Origin: Furfurilactobacillus rossiae DSM 15814
GTDB lineage: Bacteria; Bacillota; Bacilli; Lactobacillales; Lactobacillaceae
Assembly (NCBI RefSeq): GCF_000428925.1
Contig: NZ_AUAW01000009.1
Span: forward strand, 45,608 to 109,607
DNA length: 64,000 nucleotides
Reading direction: 5' to 3'
Shown: piece after piece, positions 18,623 through 27,877 of the stretch
Layout of the letters: every line of letters starts with the position of its first letter
Position numbering within the stretch: the first letter of the stretch is position 1
The notes under the pieces: generated by a model
The model's database searches: none
Seen by the model: only the letters and a program-made list of their open reading frames with translations
What the model was told of the DNA's origin: nothing
Program-made: the position numbers and the translations under genes

Positions 18623-19178
18623 TTTGCCCCTGTGATATTGCGCAGTAGATAGCAATAATCGAAACACCAGTAAAAACGATAATTGGAAAAAAGAAACCGA
18701 GCCCCGTTAAAACTGCTTGTACGGCCGTTAAAGTGAGCACTTCAAACCGGATTTTTCGATAACCCGCATCAGGAATGTTATTTTTCGTCTTTTCTGCATG
18801 AATATTGCTGGATAACCAGCGAAAGGCGAGGTTACTAATTACAAACGAAATACCGTAAGTGACTTCAGGAGCAGCAGACATTGGAAAGCGTCCAACCCAG
18901 CCAGTTGAAAACGGTAAGACTGAAAGTGTAAATAAGAAGAGTCCGTTTAGCCAAAGGGTAGATACGTCAATTTTTTCAAGCTTAAACAACATTCTGTGGT
19001 GACTCACCCAGAAAGACAAAACAAATATGAAACTCATTAAGTAAGCAAAGAAGGTTGGAATAATAGAGCTTATTTCCGACCAGTGTGGTGTTTCAGGCAC
19101 TTTTAATTCCAAGACCATAATCGTTATGATGATTGCAAAAACACCATCAGAAAATGCTTCAAGTCGATTTTTATTCAA
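18609..19178 (-). CDS. TMEM175-family (DUF1211) potassium channel-like protein
   Basis: A 189-residue integral membrane protein of the bacterial TMEM175 family, tetrameric K+ channels with the selectivity filter on the first helix. The signature RLEAFSDGVFAIIITIMVLE at the N-terminus contains the conserved R...FSD. Six membrane segments are expected, which fits the length. The start is TTG at 19178 with AGGAG 9 nt upstream. It overlaps the convergent SDR gene by 14 bp and is divergent from the gene at 19237. A second, interrupted family member lies at 63568. Confidence 0.9.
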   Translation of the reverse strand: MNKNRLEAFSDGVFAIIITIMVLELKVPETPHWSEISSIIPTFFAYLMSFIFVLSFWVSHHRMLFKLEKIDVSTLWLNGLFLFTLSVLPFSTGWVGRFPMSAAPEVTYGISFVISNLAFRWLSSNIHAEKTKNNIPDAGYRKIRFEVLTLTAVQAVLTGLGFFFPIIVFTGVSIIAIYCAISQGQINRK

Positions 19179-19236
19179 AAAGGGGTCTCCTAGTTCTTTA
19201 AATAAAGTAGTTGATGATGGAAAGGATGAAATTCAG

Positions 19237-19842
19237 ATGAAAAACGTTTTAATTATTGGAGCTACCGGAAGTTTTGGTAGTGCACTTAGAAAGAGATTAC
19301 AGATTGAAGCTGATATTAATGTTACTCTTTTTTCTCGGTCAGCAGGAAGTTTAACGACAGACTCGAAACGAGAAACGATAAAAACCGGTGACGCGACAAA
19401 TATTAATGTCATCGAACCATTAATAGGCAATCAAGATTTTATCTTCTCTGCAGTTAGTGGCAAACAAATTATCTCAGTAACTAAGAATTTAGTTTCTCTT
19501 ATTGAGGGGACTGATAAATATTTGGTTCTTGTATCTTCCCTTGGTGTTTATAATGAAATTCCTCAGGCGATGGGGTCCAATTGGAATTTGAACGAAAATG
19601 CCGTTTTAAAACCCTATCGAGAAGCTGCCGATATCGTTGAAAAAGGTGCAAAGCATTATACGGTAATTCGGCCAGGCTGGATCAACCAAGGTCCGACTGC
19701 ACAAGACTATGAGGTCACTGAAAAAGGGCAGCCATTTGGTGGTCGCGACGTGTCTCCTGAAAACATGGCCAAACTCGTTTTGAACATTATTCGAAATCCA
19801 CAGGAATATAATGGTCGCAACCTTGGTATCAATGACAAATAA
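19237..19842 (+). CDS. NAD(P)-binding NmrA/SDR-like protein
   Basis: A 201-residue protein with the motif IIGATGSFGSALRKRL, then a short NmrA-type fold (VLVSSLGVYNEIP, YTVIRPGWINQG, PFGGRDVSPENMAKLV). It resembles atypical SDRs that act as NAD(P)H-dependent reductases or sensors, and is of the same general type as the gene at 62300 (STSLLGLYNEVP). The ATG at 19237 is placed by GGAAAGGATG upstream and the canonical N-terminal strand. Divergent from the TMEM175 gene; a terminator follows 110 bp after the stop. Confidence 0.82.
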   Translation: MKNVLIIGATGSFGSALRKRLQIEADINVTLFSRSAGSLTTDSKRETIKTGDATNINVIEPLIGNQDFIFSAVSGKQIISVTKNLVSLIEGTDKYLVLVSSLGVYNEIPQAMGSNWNLNENAVLKPYREAADIVEKGAKHYTVIRPGWINQGPTAQDYEVTEKGQPFGGRDVSPENMAKLVLNIIRNPQEYNGRNLGINDK

Positions 19843-19950
19843 CATAGATTGTATGCTCACAATAATCTGAATCAATCCTAAAAGGACAAGAATGAATAAT
19901 AGTGAGAAGGGGAATGGCTCAGCTTTGGGCTAGGCGCTATCCTTATAATC

Positions 19951-19995
19951 AAAAAGGCAGTAAGCAACTAATTGAATAGCTGCTTACTGCCTTTT
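19951..19995. terminator. Bidirectional intrinsic terminator
   Basis: A 16-bp perfect stem (AAAAAGGCAGTAAGCA, 19951-19966, with 19981-19996) has A and T tracts on both sides. It separates the convergent NmrA-like gene and zwf. Confidence 0.9.
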
Positions 19996-20051
19996 TGAAA
20001 TATTTAAGTTTGAAAGCTGAATTCAATTCAACTTTTTCGCGTCAATTTTGA

Positions 20052-21533
20052 TTAACGGTTTAAGCGATATACCCAAGCCCGGTGGTCACGTTGCAACAGT
20101 TCATCTGATGCAGCTGGTCCCATAGAACCGGAGATGTAGTTAGGGAAGTCTGGTGTTTCTGAATCCCATAATTTCTGGATAACATCAACGAACTTCCATG
20201 CGTATGAAACTTCATCCCATGAGGCGAAGTTCGTTTGGTCACCCTTCAAGGTGTCATGCAGCAAACGTTCGTATGGTTCTGGAGTTTCTTCCTTTTGAGC
20301 AACATCTTGCTGGAAGTCCAAGTGGATTGGTTCCGTTTCGAAACCTTGACCAGCAGTCTTAGCGTTCAATTGGAGAGAGAAGCCTGAGTTTGGTTCAACG
20401 TAGATGGTCAAAACGTTTGGTGCTAATGAGTTATCACGGTTTTGTGGGAAGGCGAAGATGTCGATCAAAGGCTTCTTGAAGACAACGTCGATCCGTGTAA
20501 ACTTGTCAGCCAAACGCTTACCAGTCCGGACGTAGAAAGGAACACCTGACCAACGGTAGTTGTCGAATAATAATTTACCGGCAACAAATGTGTCGTTGTG
20601 TGAATCCTTTGGTACGTTTGGTTCATCACGGTAAGCAGGTTCAGTATCGTTAGCGCCATATTGACCGCGAATAAAGTTCTTGGCTGCTTCGGCTGGGCTG
20701 TAAACCCGGAGTGAACGCAATGCCTTGATCTTTTCAACACGAACATCGGCGTCAGTGAATGAAACAGGTTGTTCCATTGCTAACTGAGAAACGATTTGCA
20801 TGATATGGTTTTGAACCATGTCACGTAATGCACCAGCGGTATCGTAGTAACCGGCACGATCTTCAACACCAAGTTTTTCACTTAAGGTCACTTGAACGTT
20901 GTCGATGTAACGGTTGTTCCACAGAGATTCAACAAGCGTATTGCCGAAACGCAAAGCCTGAATGTTTTGAACCATTTCCTTACCAAGGTAGTGGTCGATT
21001 CGGTAGATTTGAGTTTCATCAAATGCACCGGATAATTGATCGTTTAAAGTTTCAGCAGTCGTGAAGTCAGTACCAAATGGTTTTTCAATGACCAAACGGT
21101 TTGAACCATTTTCAGAGAGCAAACCTTCTGACTTCAAGTTGAGGGCAACTTCACCGAAGAAGCGTGGTGCCATGGACAGATAGAAGATCCGGTTACCGTT
21201 GATGCTGTACTGTTTGTCCAGCTTTTCAACGAGGTCCTTCATCACAGCGTAGTGCGCCTTATCCGTAACATCGTGTGCAATGTAGTAAAAATGTGACACG
21301 AAAATTTCTGCCGCGTGCATATCTGCATCCGGTTGGTCATCCTTAATGGATTGTGTTACGACTTCACGGAATTTGTCGTCGGTCCAGCTATCACGAGCAG
21401 TTCCGAGAACGGCAAAATGTTCGCCTAAGTTTCCGCGAACGTAAAGTTTGAAGAGGGATGGGTACAGTTTACGTTTGGCAAGGTCACCAGTACCACCAAA
21501 GAAAGTAAACAATGAGCTGTATTCTGTTGCCAC
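20052..21533 (-). CDS. zwf: Glucose-6-phosphate 1-dehydrogenase
   Basis: A 493-residue enzyme oxidising glucose-6-phosphate to 6-phosphogluconolactone with NADP+ (or NAD+ in some lactic acid bacteria). The coenzyme motif is FGGTGDLAKRKLYPSL near the N-terminus; the substrate and catalytic motif RIDHYLGKEMVQNIQALRF lies around residue 180; the EKPFGTD motif precedes it. GTG at 21533 is preferred: AAGGAG lies 8 nt upstream of it, while an in-frame GTG at 21542 overlaps that site. Together with gnd it forms the oxidative branch feeding phosphoketolase. A dyad and a TATAAT lie upstream. Confidence 0.97.
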   Translation of the reverse strand: MATEYSSLFTFFGGTGDLAKRKLYPSLFKLYVRGNLGEHFAVLGTARDSWTDDKFREVVTQSIKDDQPDADMHAAEIFVSHFYYIAHDVTDKAHYAVMKDLVEKLDKQYSINGNRIFYLSMAPRFFGEVALNLKSEGLLSENGSNRLVIEKPFGTDFTTAETLNDQLSGAFDETQIYRIDHYLGKEMVQNIQALRFGNTLVESLWNNRYIDNVQVTLSEKLGVEDRAGYYDTAGALRDMVQNHIMQIVSQLAMEQPVSFTDADVRVEKIKALRSLRVYSPAEAAKNFIRGQYGANDTEPAYRDEPNVPKDSHNDTFVAGKLLFDNYRWSGVPFYVRTGKRLADKFTRIDVVFKKPLIDIFAFPQNRDNSLAPNVLTIYVEPNSGFSLQLNAKTAGQGFETEPIHLDFQQDVAQKEETPEPYERLLHDTLKGDQTNFASWDEVSYAWKFVDVIQKLWDSETPDFPNYISGSMGPAASDELLQRDHRAWVYRLNR

Positions 21534-21574
21534 GGTTTTCACTCCTTAAATGCCTGTAAATGTAGGGTTGTATT

Positions 21575-21618
21575 GACAGAAAACGTAACCGCTTTCTGTC
21601 GTTGACTGGTTCATTATA
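21575..21618 (-). promoter_or_regulatory. zwf promoter region with dyad
   Basis: On the minus strand TATAAT (21618-21613) is followed, in the early transcribed region, by the inverted repeat GACAGAAA (21575-21582) / TTTCTGTC (21593-21600). The segment AGAAAGCGGTTACG inside it matches the cre consensus with two mismatches at its ends. This suggests a repressor or CcpA road-block site. The remaining 300 bp toward glpK holds only the glpK terminator. Confidence 0.5.
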
Positions 21619-21931
21619 TAACAATATCTAGCGCGATGCACCACCGTGAGCAACCGGTTTCATTAGGTTCAGGCCGTGAATTAGTTATGAAAACTTATCA
21701 TATCAACGATTAGCATTGGTCTGGTCCACCAAAATGAATTTCAAAAAAATTTACATTTATGGAAAAAAATGGTGAAAAAAGTTTTCTACAAGGTCTGGTG
21801 ATTGATTCGATATTATCTTTAGGTGAGAGGCTGACGCCTACGGTTGGCAACATTGACGCCCTTCGCTCATATAACAGCACAATCGACTAGCTATCAGTCA
21901 ACAGTCCAGTACTCTTCTGCAAAATGCCACT

Positions 21932-21973
21932 AAAAAACTGCTGAATCCATTATTAAGATGGACCAACAGTTTA
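21932..21973 (-). terminator. Intrinsic terminator of glpK
   Basis: On the minus strand an interrupted stem (AAACTGTTG pairing with CAGCAGTTT, and TCCAT with ATGGA inside) is followed by six T. It lies 25 bp after the glpK stop. Confidence 0.75.
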
Positions 21974-21996
21974 GAAAATTGAAATTCATTGTTTAA

Positions 21997-23502
21997 TTAT
22001 AGTTTGAACAATTCTGTTGCTTTGACCGCTGTTTGCCAGCCTTGATATAAACGTTGACGGTGGTCCTCAGGCATATTGGGCGAGAATGTCTTGCCCTGCT
22101 GGTAAATAGCTTGAAGGGCGTCGACATTATCCCAAAAGCCAACGGCGAGACCCGCTAGAAAAGCCGCACCTAGTGCTGTTGTTTCCTCATCAGCGGAACG
22201 ATCAATTTCCATATTGAGAATGTCTGCCTGAAATTGCATAAGATAAGTGTTTCGTGATGAGGCGCCATCGGCCTTTAAACGGGGGATGGCAAGATGCGTA
22301 TCTTTTCGCATGGTTTCGATTACATCACGTGTTTGGTAGGCAATCGATTGTAAGGTTGCCTTAACAAAATCGTTTTGAGTTGTCCCGCGGGTAATTCCAT
22401 AAACAGCACCACGAGCCGCGTCATCCCAATAGGGAGCACCCAAGCCAGAGAAAGCGGGGACTACGTAGACTTCATCGTGATCGGTTGAAGCTAACGCGGC
22501 ACGTTTGGCGGCTGGCTCGTCGGGAATCATTTTCATTTCATCTTGAAGCCAGCCAATCGCCGAACCGGCCACGAAGATAGAGCCTTCAAGGGCGTATTGC
22601 ACACTGCCGTTTAGACCGTAGGCGATGGTTGTGAGCAGCCCGTTGTTTGAAATCAACGGCTCATCACCCGTATTCATCACGATGAAGGCACCAGCACCAT
22701 ACGTATTTTTGATGACACCCTTATCGAAGCCCATCTGACCAAACAAAGCGGCCTGTTGGTCACCAGCGAGGGCAGCAATAGGGACTTCGGCACCGAAAAA
22801 TTGATAGTTTTGGGTGTGACCGTAGACTTCAGAAGATGATTTGACCTCAGGCAACATGGCACGGGGAATATTCATCAGCTTGAGAATTTCATCATCCCAG
22901 TCCAATGTGTGAATGTTAAACAGCATTGTTCGACTGGCATTGGAGTAATCAGTGACATGCAGCGCACTGCCCGACAATTTCCAGGCCAGCCACGAATCAA
23001 CCGTGCCAAAACAGAGCTCACCTTTTTCAGCGCGTTCTTGCGCGCCTTCGACGTGATCAAGTAACCAACGAATCTTGGCGGCTGAGAAGTAAGAATTAAT
23101 AAAGAGTCCTGTTTTTTGGTGGATCATCTCACCGTAACCATCTTTGATGAGTTGCCGGGTAACATCGTCCGTTTGCTTAGACTGCCAACCAACGGCCGGT
23201 GCAATTGGCTCACCGGTTGTCCGGTCCCAGATAATGGTCGTTTCACGTTGTGTGACAATGCCAACCCCGTCAATTTGGTCCGGATGGATACCAGCGTTAA
23301 TCAGGACAGACGAAATTACTGATTGAACGGAATTCCACAGTAAATTCGGATCGTGTTCCACCCATCCTGGATGGCGATTGATTTGTGGTAATGGTTGGGA
23401 AGCCGCGGTAACCCGTCGGCCATTTTTGTTGATGATAATTGCCCGCGATGCAGAGGTGCCTTGATCCACGGCCAAAATGTAATGTTCAGTGACGAATGCC
23501 AT
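21997..23502 (-). CDS. glpK: Glycerol kinase
   Basis: A 501-residue FGGY-family kinase phosphorylating glycerol to glycerol-3-phosphate. The N-terminal phosphate motif [12 protein letters not shown] and the [10 protein letters not shown] motif are present. In the loop that carries the HPr-phosphorylated histidine in enterococcal and Bacillus enzymes (YHFYG), this protein reads NYQFFG, so Gln (about residue 234) replaces it and PTS activation is unlikely. No glpD or glpF is adjacent. ATG with GAGG 6 nt upstream. A near-perfect cre palindrome just after the -10 implies catabolite repression. Confidence 0.97.
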   Translation of the reverse strand: MAFVTEHYILAVDQGTSASRAIIINKNGRRVTAASQPLPQINRHPGWVEHDPNLLWNSVQSVISSVLINAGIHPDQIDGVGIVTQRETTIIWDRTTGEPIAPAVGWQSKQTDDVTRQLIKDGYGEMIHQKTGLFINSYFSAAKIRWLLDHVEGAQERAEKGELCFGTVDSWLAWKLSGSALHVTDYSNASRTMLFNIHTLDWDDEILKLMNIPRAMLPEVKSSSEVYGHTQNYQFFGAEVPIAALAGDQQAALFGQMGFDKGVIKNTYGAGAFIVMNTGDEPLISNNGLLTTIAYGLNGSVQYALEGSIFVAGSAIGWLQDEMKMIPDEPAAKRAALASTDHDEVYVVPAFSGLGAPYWDDAARGAVYGITRGTTQNDFVKATLQSIAYQTRDVIETMRKDTHLAIPRLKADGASSRNTYLMQFQADILNMEIDRSADEETTALGAAFLAGLAVGFWDNVDALQAIYQQGKTFSPNMPEDHRQRLYQGWQTAVKATELFKL

Positions 23503-23527
23503 AGTTTGCCTCGTTTTTATTTTGCCT

Positions 23528-23580
23528 TTGTAACCGGTTACTAATGCTGTCAGTATAGCGAATCAATGAGTAATGAACAA
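23528..23580 (-). promoter_or_regulatory. glpK promoter with cre-like palindrome
   Basis: The minus strand has TTGTTC (23580-23575), a 17-bp spacer and TATACT (23557-23552). The palindrome AGTAACCGGTTACA (23541-23528) follows in the initial transcribed region and misses the cre consensus by one position. Binding of CcpA there would block elongation. Confidence 0.65.
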
Positions 23581-23601
23581 ACTCCAAATTAAAATTTAAT
23601 C

Positions 23602-23639
23602 TTGTATTTATTTTTAAACGGGATATTATATATCCTGTT
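23602..23639 (+). promoter_or_regulatory. Rrf2 promoter and operator dyad
   Basis: TTGTAT (23602-23607), a 16-bp spacer and TATTAT (23624-23629) form a promoter. It is overlapped by the dyad AACgGGATAT-TAT-ATATCCtGTT (23617-23639), symmetric except for one base pair. Placement over the -10 suggests autorepression by the Rrf2 protein encoded 58 bp downstream. Confidence 0.6.
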
Positions 23640-23696
23640 AATAAAAAGGATACCGAATGTCGTGTTTATAAACGTGCATTTCTGGAGGATATCGCA

Positions 23697-24251
23697 ATGA
23701 AAGTTAAACCAAGTTTGGAACAAGCCATCTGTGTGTTGATGCTCTTGGCGATTCAAAAACGTGAAATACCATTACACAGTACTTTGATTTCACAACGGCT
23801 GGGACTATCGGATTCATATACCAAGAAAGTTATTCAGCATCTGTCACGGGCCGGTTTAGTTCGATCTGTTTCTGGAAAAGATGGTGGCTTCGTGATCAAT
23901 CGCGAGCCGGATCAAATTACGATGCTGGACGTTTTTAACACGATTGAGGGAACTGGTCCGTTCGGGGTTTCATCCGGACTTGCCGATCATGTTTTCGGTA
24001 TGTCCAAGGATCCGTCGTTTGATGCTTGTTATCACATGGGACGTTTGGATGAGGGGCATAATCCTGGGGATGCCAAGGAAGAGGCGTTGGCAATCTTTGC
24101 GGAGGCCGAGAAGAGTTATCGCGACAAGTTGGCTGCGTCCACACTCAATGAGTTGTGCCCGCATCGTGACGGCAAACTGATCACAATCGATTGGACGCCA
24201 TGGTTGCAAGCGAAGAGTGATGCTCAGGCCCAGGGAGAAGTTGAGCAATAA
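23697..24251 (+). CDS. Rrf2-family transcriptional regulator
   Basis: A 184-residue Rrf2-type regulator. The winged HTH occupies residues 1-80 (EQAICVLMLLAIQ, then LGLSDSYTKKVIQHLSRAGLV and GKDGGFVI). The C-terminal part has two separated cysteines (DACYH and NELCPH) but no FeS-type CX(5)CX(7)C cluster, so redox sensing through iron-sulphur is doubtful. GGAGG lies 8 nt before the ATG. The large MMPL exporter gene begins 90 bp downstream in the same direction, making it the probable target. Confidence 0.9.
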   Translation: MKVKPSLEQAICVLMLLAIQKREIPLHSTLISQRLGLSDSYTKKVIQHLSRAGLVRSVSGKDGGFVINREPDQITMLDVFNTIEGTGPFGVSSGLADHVFGMSKDPSFDACYHMGRLDEGHNPGDAKEEALAIFAEAEKSYRDKLAASTLNELCPHRDGKLITIDWTPWLQAKSDAQAQGEVEQ

Positions 24252-24341
24252 CGTGGAAGGCGTCACATTCGGTGGGTTTCCGAATGGAACGGCTTTCGGG
24301 TTATGCCGCAGCTCGGTAAGTTTTAGGAGGTTAGAGAGAAC

Positions 24342-27300
24342 ATGAAGTGGATGACTAAAAATCACGTTTGGGGATTACTAGGGTGGTTGATCGTTTTAGT
24401 AGCTGCCATCATGATGACGCCTGATACGGGGAAGCTGGTGGCCGACAAGGGCCAAATTAAGATTCCTAGTACATATCAAAGTGTCCGCGCTACGCAGATG
24501 CAAAAAAAGTGGGGTAGCGACCAGAAAAATACGACGGCAGTTGTCGCGGTGTTCAGTAATGGTGATGACAAACTGACACCCGCACAGAATGCTGCGATTG
24601 AACGGACTATTGATAAGCTAAAGTCTGATAAGTCAAAGTATCAGATTAAGGGCATTACAACTGCTCAAGACAGTGCTACCGCTAAACAACAGTTGGTATC
24701 CAAAGACAAGACAACCCAGCTGGTTCAGTTAAACGTTAAGTTGAGTAAAACGCACACGCGAAGTTTAATCCGTGATCAATTGACGAAAGCGGTTAAAACG
24801 AGCGGTGTGAAAACCTATGTCACTGGTTCAGATATTTTGAACCAAGACTTTTCGGATGCCACTCAGGCTGGGGTGCGAAAGACGGAGGTAATTGCGGCGA
24901 TTTTCATTTTCGTGGTGTTGCTGTTGGTCTTCCGTTCACCAATCACACCGATTATTTCTTTATTAACCGTCGCAGTGTCGGGCTTGGTATCCATTAGCGT
25001 GGTTACCAACTTGGTCCAGCACTTCAACTTTCCGTTTTCAAACTTTACGCAAGTGTTCATTATCATTGTGCTGTTTGGGATTGGAACGGACTACAACATT
25101 CTCCTATACAATCAATTTAGGCAGGAAATGGCGCATGGCAAGAATCCGCATGATGCAACTGCCAGTGCGATCAAAATCGGTGGTCGGACTATCCTTTACT
25201 CCGGCTTGTCTGTATTAATCGGGATGTCCGTGTTGGCGTTTGCCAAGTTCTCCCTGTATCGTTCGGCGGTCGGCATTGCCGTTGGGGTCGTCGTGTTGCT
25301 AGCAGTTTTGCTCACACTGAATCCGTTCTTTATGACCGTTCTCGGACCAAACATGTTCTGGCCGGTTCGTAAGTCAGCCGGTGAAGGTGACAGCAAGTTG
25401 TGGCACGCGCTCGGCAGTACGGCTATGATTCGTCCGATTTTGACGCTAGTTGTGATGGCGATCGTGATGGTTCCGTTAGCCTTAATGGGCCACGGCACGT
25501 TGGATTATGACAATACCGTTGAAATTGCTGACAATGTCCCTGCCAAACGTGGTTTTCAAGTGGTTCAAAAACACTTTTCAAAGGGGACTGCTGAACCGAC
25601 AACGATTTACATTCAGAGTGATCATCGTTTGAACAACGAACAGTCGCTCCAAATTATTGATCGTTTGACCAAACAATTGCAGAATTCAGCCGGCGTTAAA
25701 ACGGTTTTGTCCGCGTCACAGCCTGGTGGTTCAGCCATTAAGGCACTGTATGTTCGTAATCAGATGGCAACGGTCACCAGTGGTTTAACTAAGTCACAAC
25801 AAGGACTGGATAAAATTAATAGCGGCCTAGGGTCAGCAAAACAGCAGTTGGACGGTGCTAATATCAGTGGTGGCGTTGATTCTGCTAATCAGTTAGCGTC
25901 TGGCTCGCAACAGGTTGCTACTGGGACATCAACGTTGAGTTCCGGGATTAACCAAGTGACTCAAGGTGTGAATGAATTAAACGCACAGCTTCAAAATAGT
26001 ACTAGTGGTAGTCAACAGGCGCAATTGCAACAGTTAACGACGGCATTACCACAATTGAATCAGGCCATCAGCAGTTTGAATGATCAGGTTAACGCTGCTT
26101 CAACTGGTTCGACCAGTGGCGTAACGAATTCCCTGACTAGCATCGGTAGCTCTGCCAGTGATATTGGCAGTCAACTAGGTGCCATTCAAAATGCGATGAA
26201 GGGCATTAGCACGCCAAATGTTAACGCTGGTCAGTTAGTTGCTGCAATGCAGGGCCAAGGTGCTAACTTAAACGCTCAGCAGCAACAAGTTGTCACGGCG
26301 ACGATTGATGCAGCACTGAAACAGCAGAGTCAGGCCAGTGCTGGTTTGCAACAAACGTTGGCAGGTTCATTAAGCAAAATTGGTGCTGATGCACAAAACA
26401 TTGGTAGCAGTGATCAATCCGTTGCTAGTCAATTACAGAGCCTGCAAGGGTCAACGCAACAATTGCAGCAAGCCGTTAGTCAGTTGAACACAGCCTCGAA
26501 TCAAGTATTGCCGGCGTCTGCGACAGCAATCACGCAGTTGAGCGGTGGTCTCTCACAATTGAGTAGTAGCACCAATCAGTTAGCCAGCGCGATGGGTACG
26601 ATCAATGGCAATACTGGTCAACTAGTCAGTGGCGCTAACCAAGTTGCGAGTGGAAACCAAGAAATGGCTTCGAAACTGTCACAACTTGGCGGTCAAACAG
26701 CTAGTTTGTCCAATGGCTTAGGAACCGCGACAGACGGGCTCAGCAAGATTTCCGCTGGTTCAGGTCAGGCAAATAAGTACTTGAGTGGTTTGCAACATGC
26801 CAGCGCAGCGGAAACCTACTATATTCCAGCTGCGCAGTTAAAGAGCAAAACGTTTGCCCCGGTCCTTAAAACGTACTTCTCGCCGGATCGCAAGATCACG
26901 AAGATGACGGTCATTCTTAAGGACGATCCAAGCTCACAGACTGCGATGAAACGTTTGCCACGGTTGGAAGGCATTGTTCGTGGCGCTCTTAAAGGAACAT
27001 CGATGAATAATGCCAAGGTTGCGTTTGGTGGTAGTACCTCGCAAACCAATGATATCAATGAAATGGCGGCTGGAGACTTCAGTCGTACCGCCATCATTAT
27101 GTTAGCTGGAATCTTCATTGCGTTGATGTTTGTTACCCATTCATTGGTTCAACCAATCGCGATTGAGGGAACCTTGTTGATTGCTTACAGTGGCGCAACG
27201 AACATCGTACACTGGCTGGTGAAGGCATTCCTAGGTCAAAGCATGCTGACCTGGAACACGCCATTCTTTGCCTTCATTATGTTGGTTTCACTGGGTGTTG

Positions 27301-27599
27301 ATTACAGTATCTTCCTCATGGCGAAGTACCGTGAGTTCCTGCATCAGCCAATTTCGACCGATGCTAAGATGCTCAAGGCAACGACGATTATTGGAACCGT
27401 GGTTATTTCAGCGGGAATTATCCTGAGCGGAACATTCGCCGCACTGATTCCGTCTGGTGTGATGACGTTGATTCAAGTGGCGCTAGTTGTGATTGTCGGG
27501 ATTCTGTTACTAGTTATTTTGATTCCGATTATCATGCCAGCAGTGATGAAGATTACGTATCCAACGCCGGAGTCACGGTTGAATGATGATCAAAAATAA
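24342..27599 (+). CDS. MMPL/RND-type membrane exporter (YdgH-like)
   Basis: A 1085-residue transporter with two repeated halves. Each half has one N-proximal helix, an extracytoplasmic domain and a block of five to six helices with the MMPL motifs GIGTDYNILLYNQFRQE and GVDYSIFLMAKYREF, whose Asp-Tyr pair belongs to the proton relay. The second outer loop, about residues 475-820, is an exceptionally long Gln/Ser/Asn/Gly-rich heptad-like region expected to form an extended coiled coil reaching into the wall. Family members export lipids or amphiphiles, or resist membrane stress. AGGAGG lies 11 nt before the ATG. The Rrf2 gene upstream probably regulates it. Confidence 0.92.
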   Translation: MKWMTKNHVWGLLGWLIVLVAAIMMTPDTGKLVADKGQIKIPSTYQSVRATQMQKKWGSDQKNTTAVVAVFSNGDDKLTPAQNAAIERTIDKLKSDKSKYQIKGITTAQDSATAKQQLVSKDKTTQLVQLNVKLSKTHTRSLIRDQLTKAVKTSGVKTYVTGSDILNQDFSDATQAGVRKTEVIAAIFIFVVLLLVFRSPITPIISLLTVAVSGLVSISVVTNLVQHFNFPFSNFTQVFIIIVLFGIGTDYNILLYNQFRQEMAHGKNPHDATASAIKIGGRTILYSGLSVLIGMSVLAFAKFSLYRSAVGIAVGVVVLLAVLLTLNPFFMTVLGPNMFWPVRKSAGEGDSKLWHALGSTAMIRPILTLVVMAIVMVPLALMGHGTLDYDNTVEIADNVPAKRGFQVVQKHFSKGTAEPTTIYIQSDHRLNNEQSLQIIDRLTKQLQNSAGVKTVLSASQPGGSAIKALYVRNQMATVTSGLTKSQQGLDKINSGLGSAKQQLDGANISGGVDSANQLASGSQQVATGTSTLSSGINQVTQGVNELNAQLQNSTSGSQQAQLQQLTTALPQLNQAISSLNDQVNAASTGSTSGVTNSLTSIGSSASDIGSQLGAIQNAMKGISTPNVNAGQLVAAMQGQGANLNAQQQQVVTATIDAALKQQSQASAGLQQTLAGSLSKIGADAQNIGSSDQSVASQLQSLQGSTQQLQQAVSQLNTASNQVLPASATAITQLSGGLSQLSSSTNQLASAMGTINGNTGQLVSGANQVASGNQEMASKLSQLGGQTASLSNGLGTATDGLSKISAGSGQANKYLSGLQHASAAETYYIPAAQLKSKTFAPVLKTYFSPDRKITKMTVILKDDPSSQTAMKRLPRLEGIVRGALKGTSMNNAKVAFGGSTSQTNDINEMAAGDFSRTAIIMLAGIFIALMFVTHSLVQPIAIEGTLLIAYSGATNIVHWLVKAFLGQSMLTWNTPFFAFIMLVSLGVDYSIFLMAKYREFLHQPISTDAKMLKATTIIGTVVISAGIILSGTFAALIPSGVMTLIQVALVVIVGILLLVILIPIIMPAVMKITYPTPESRLNDDQK

Positions 27600-27617
27600 A
27601 ATATGTTATGTGGATTG

Positions 27618-27662
27618 AAAAAAGGCGAGTGTAACTCTTATTCGAAGTTGCATTCGCTTTTT
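27618..27662 (+). terminator. Intrinsic terminator of the MMPL gene
   Basis: The stem GCGAGTGTAAC pairs with GTTGCATTCGC (two G-U pairs), with an A tract before and TTTTT after. It lies 18 bp after the stop. Confidence 0.8.
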
Positions 27663-27778
27663 GTGTTCACTTGGAATGCGAAGAGAACAGATGACATTAA
27701 GTAGCCCATTTTTCGCTTTTAAATTGTAAGTTTTGGGCCTTTTTTCCTTCAACAAAGAAAATTAATGAATGACAAAAG

Positions 27779-27823
27779 AGATACATGTAGATACTTGTAT
27801 CTACATGTATCTACGTATATAAT
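27779..27823 (+). promoter_or_regulatory. Toxin-antitoxin promoter with 34-bp palindromic operator
   Basis: Positions 27779-27812 form an inverted repeat with perfect 16-bp arms (AGATACATGTAGATAC and its complement) and a TT centre. The -35 TTGTAT (27795-27800) sits at the centre, a 17-bp spacer follows, and TATAAT (27818-27823) abuts the right arm. Antitoxin binding would occlude RNA polymerase. Confidence 0.85.
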
Positions 27824-27877
27824 TACTTATGTAAATGAGTTGATGATTTCAAACGACTGAAATCGGAGGTACACATT

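Noticed and set aside
25780..26820. Repeat array or CRISPR-like region in the MMPL gene
   Set aside because: The repetitiveness comes from Gln/Ser/Asn codons of a coiled-coil loop; there are no regular direct repeats with unique spacers.
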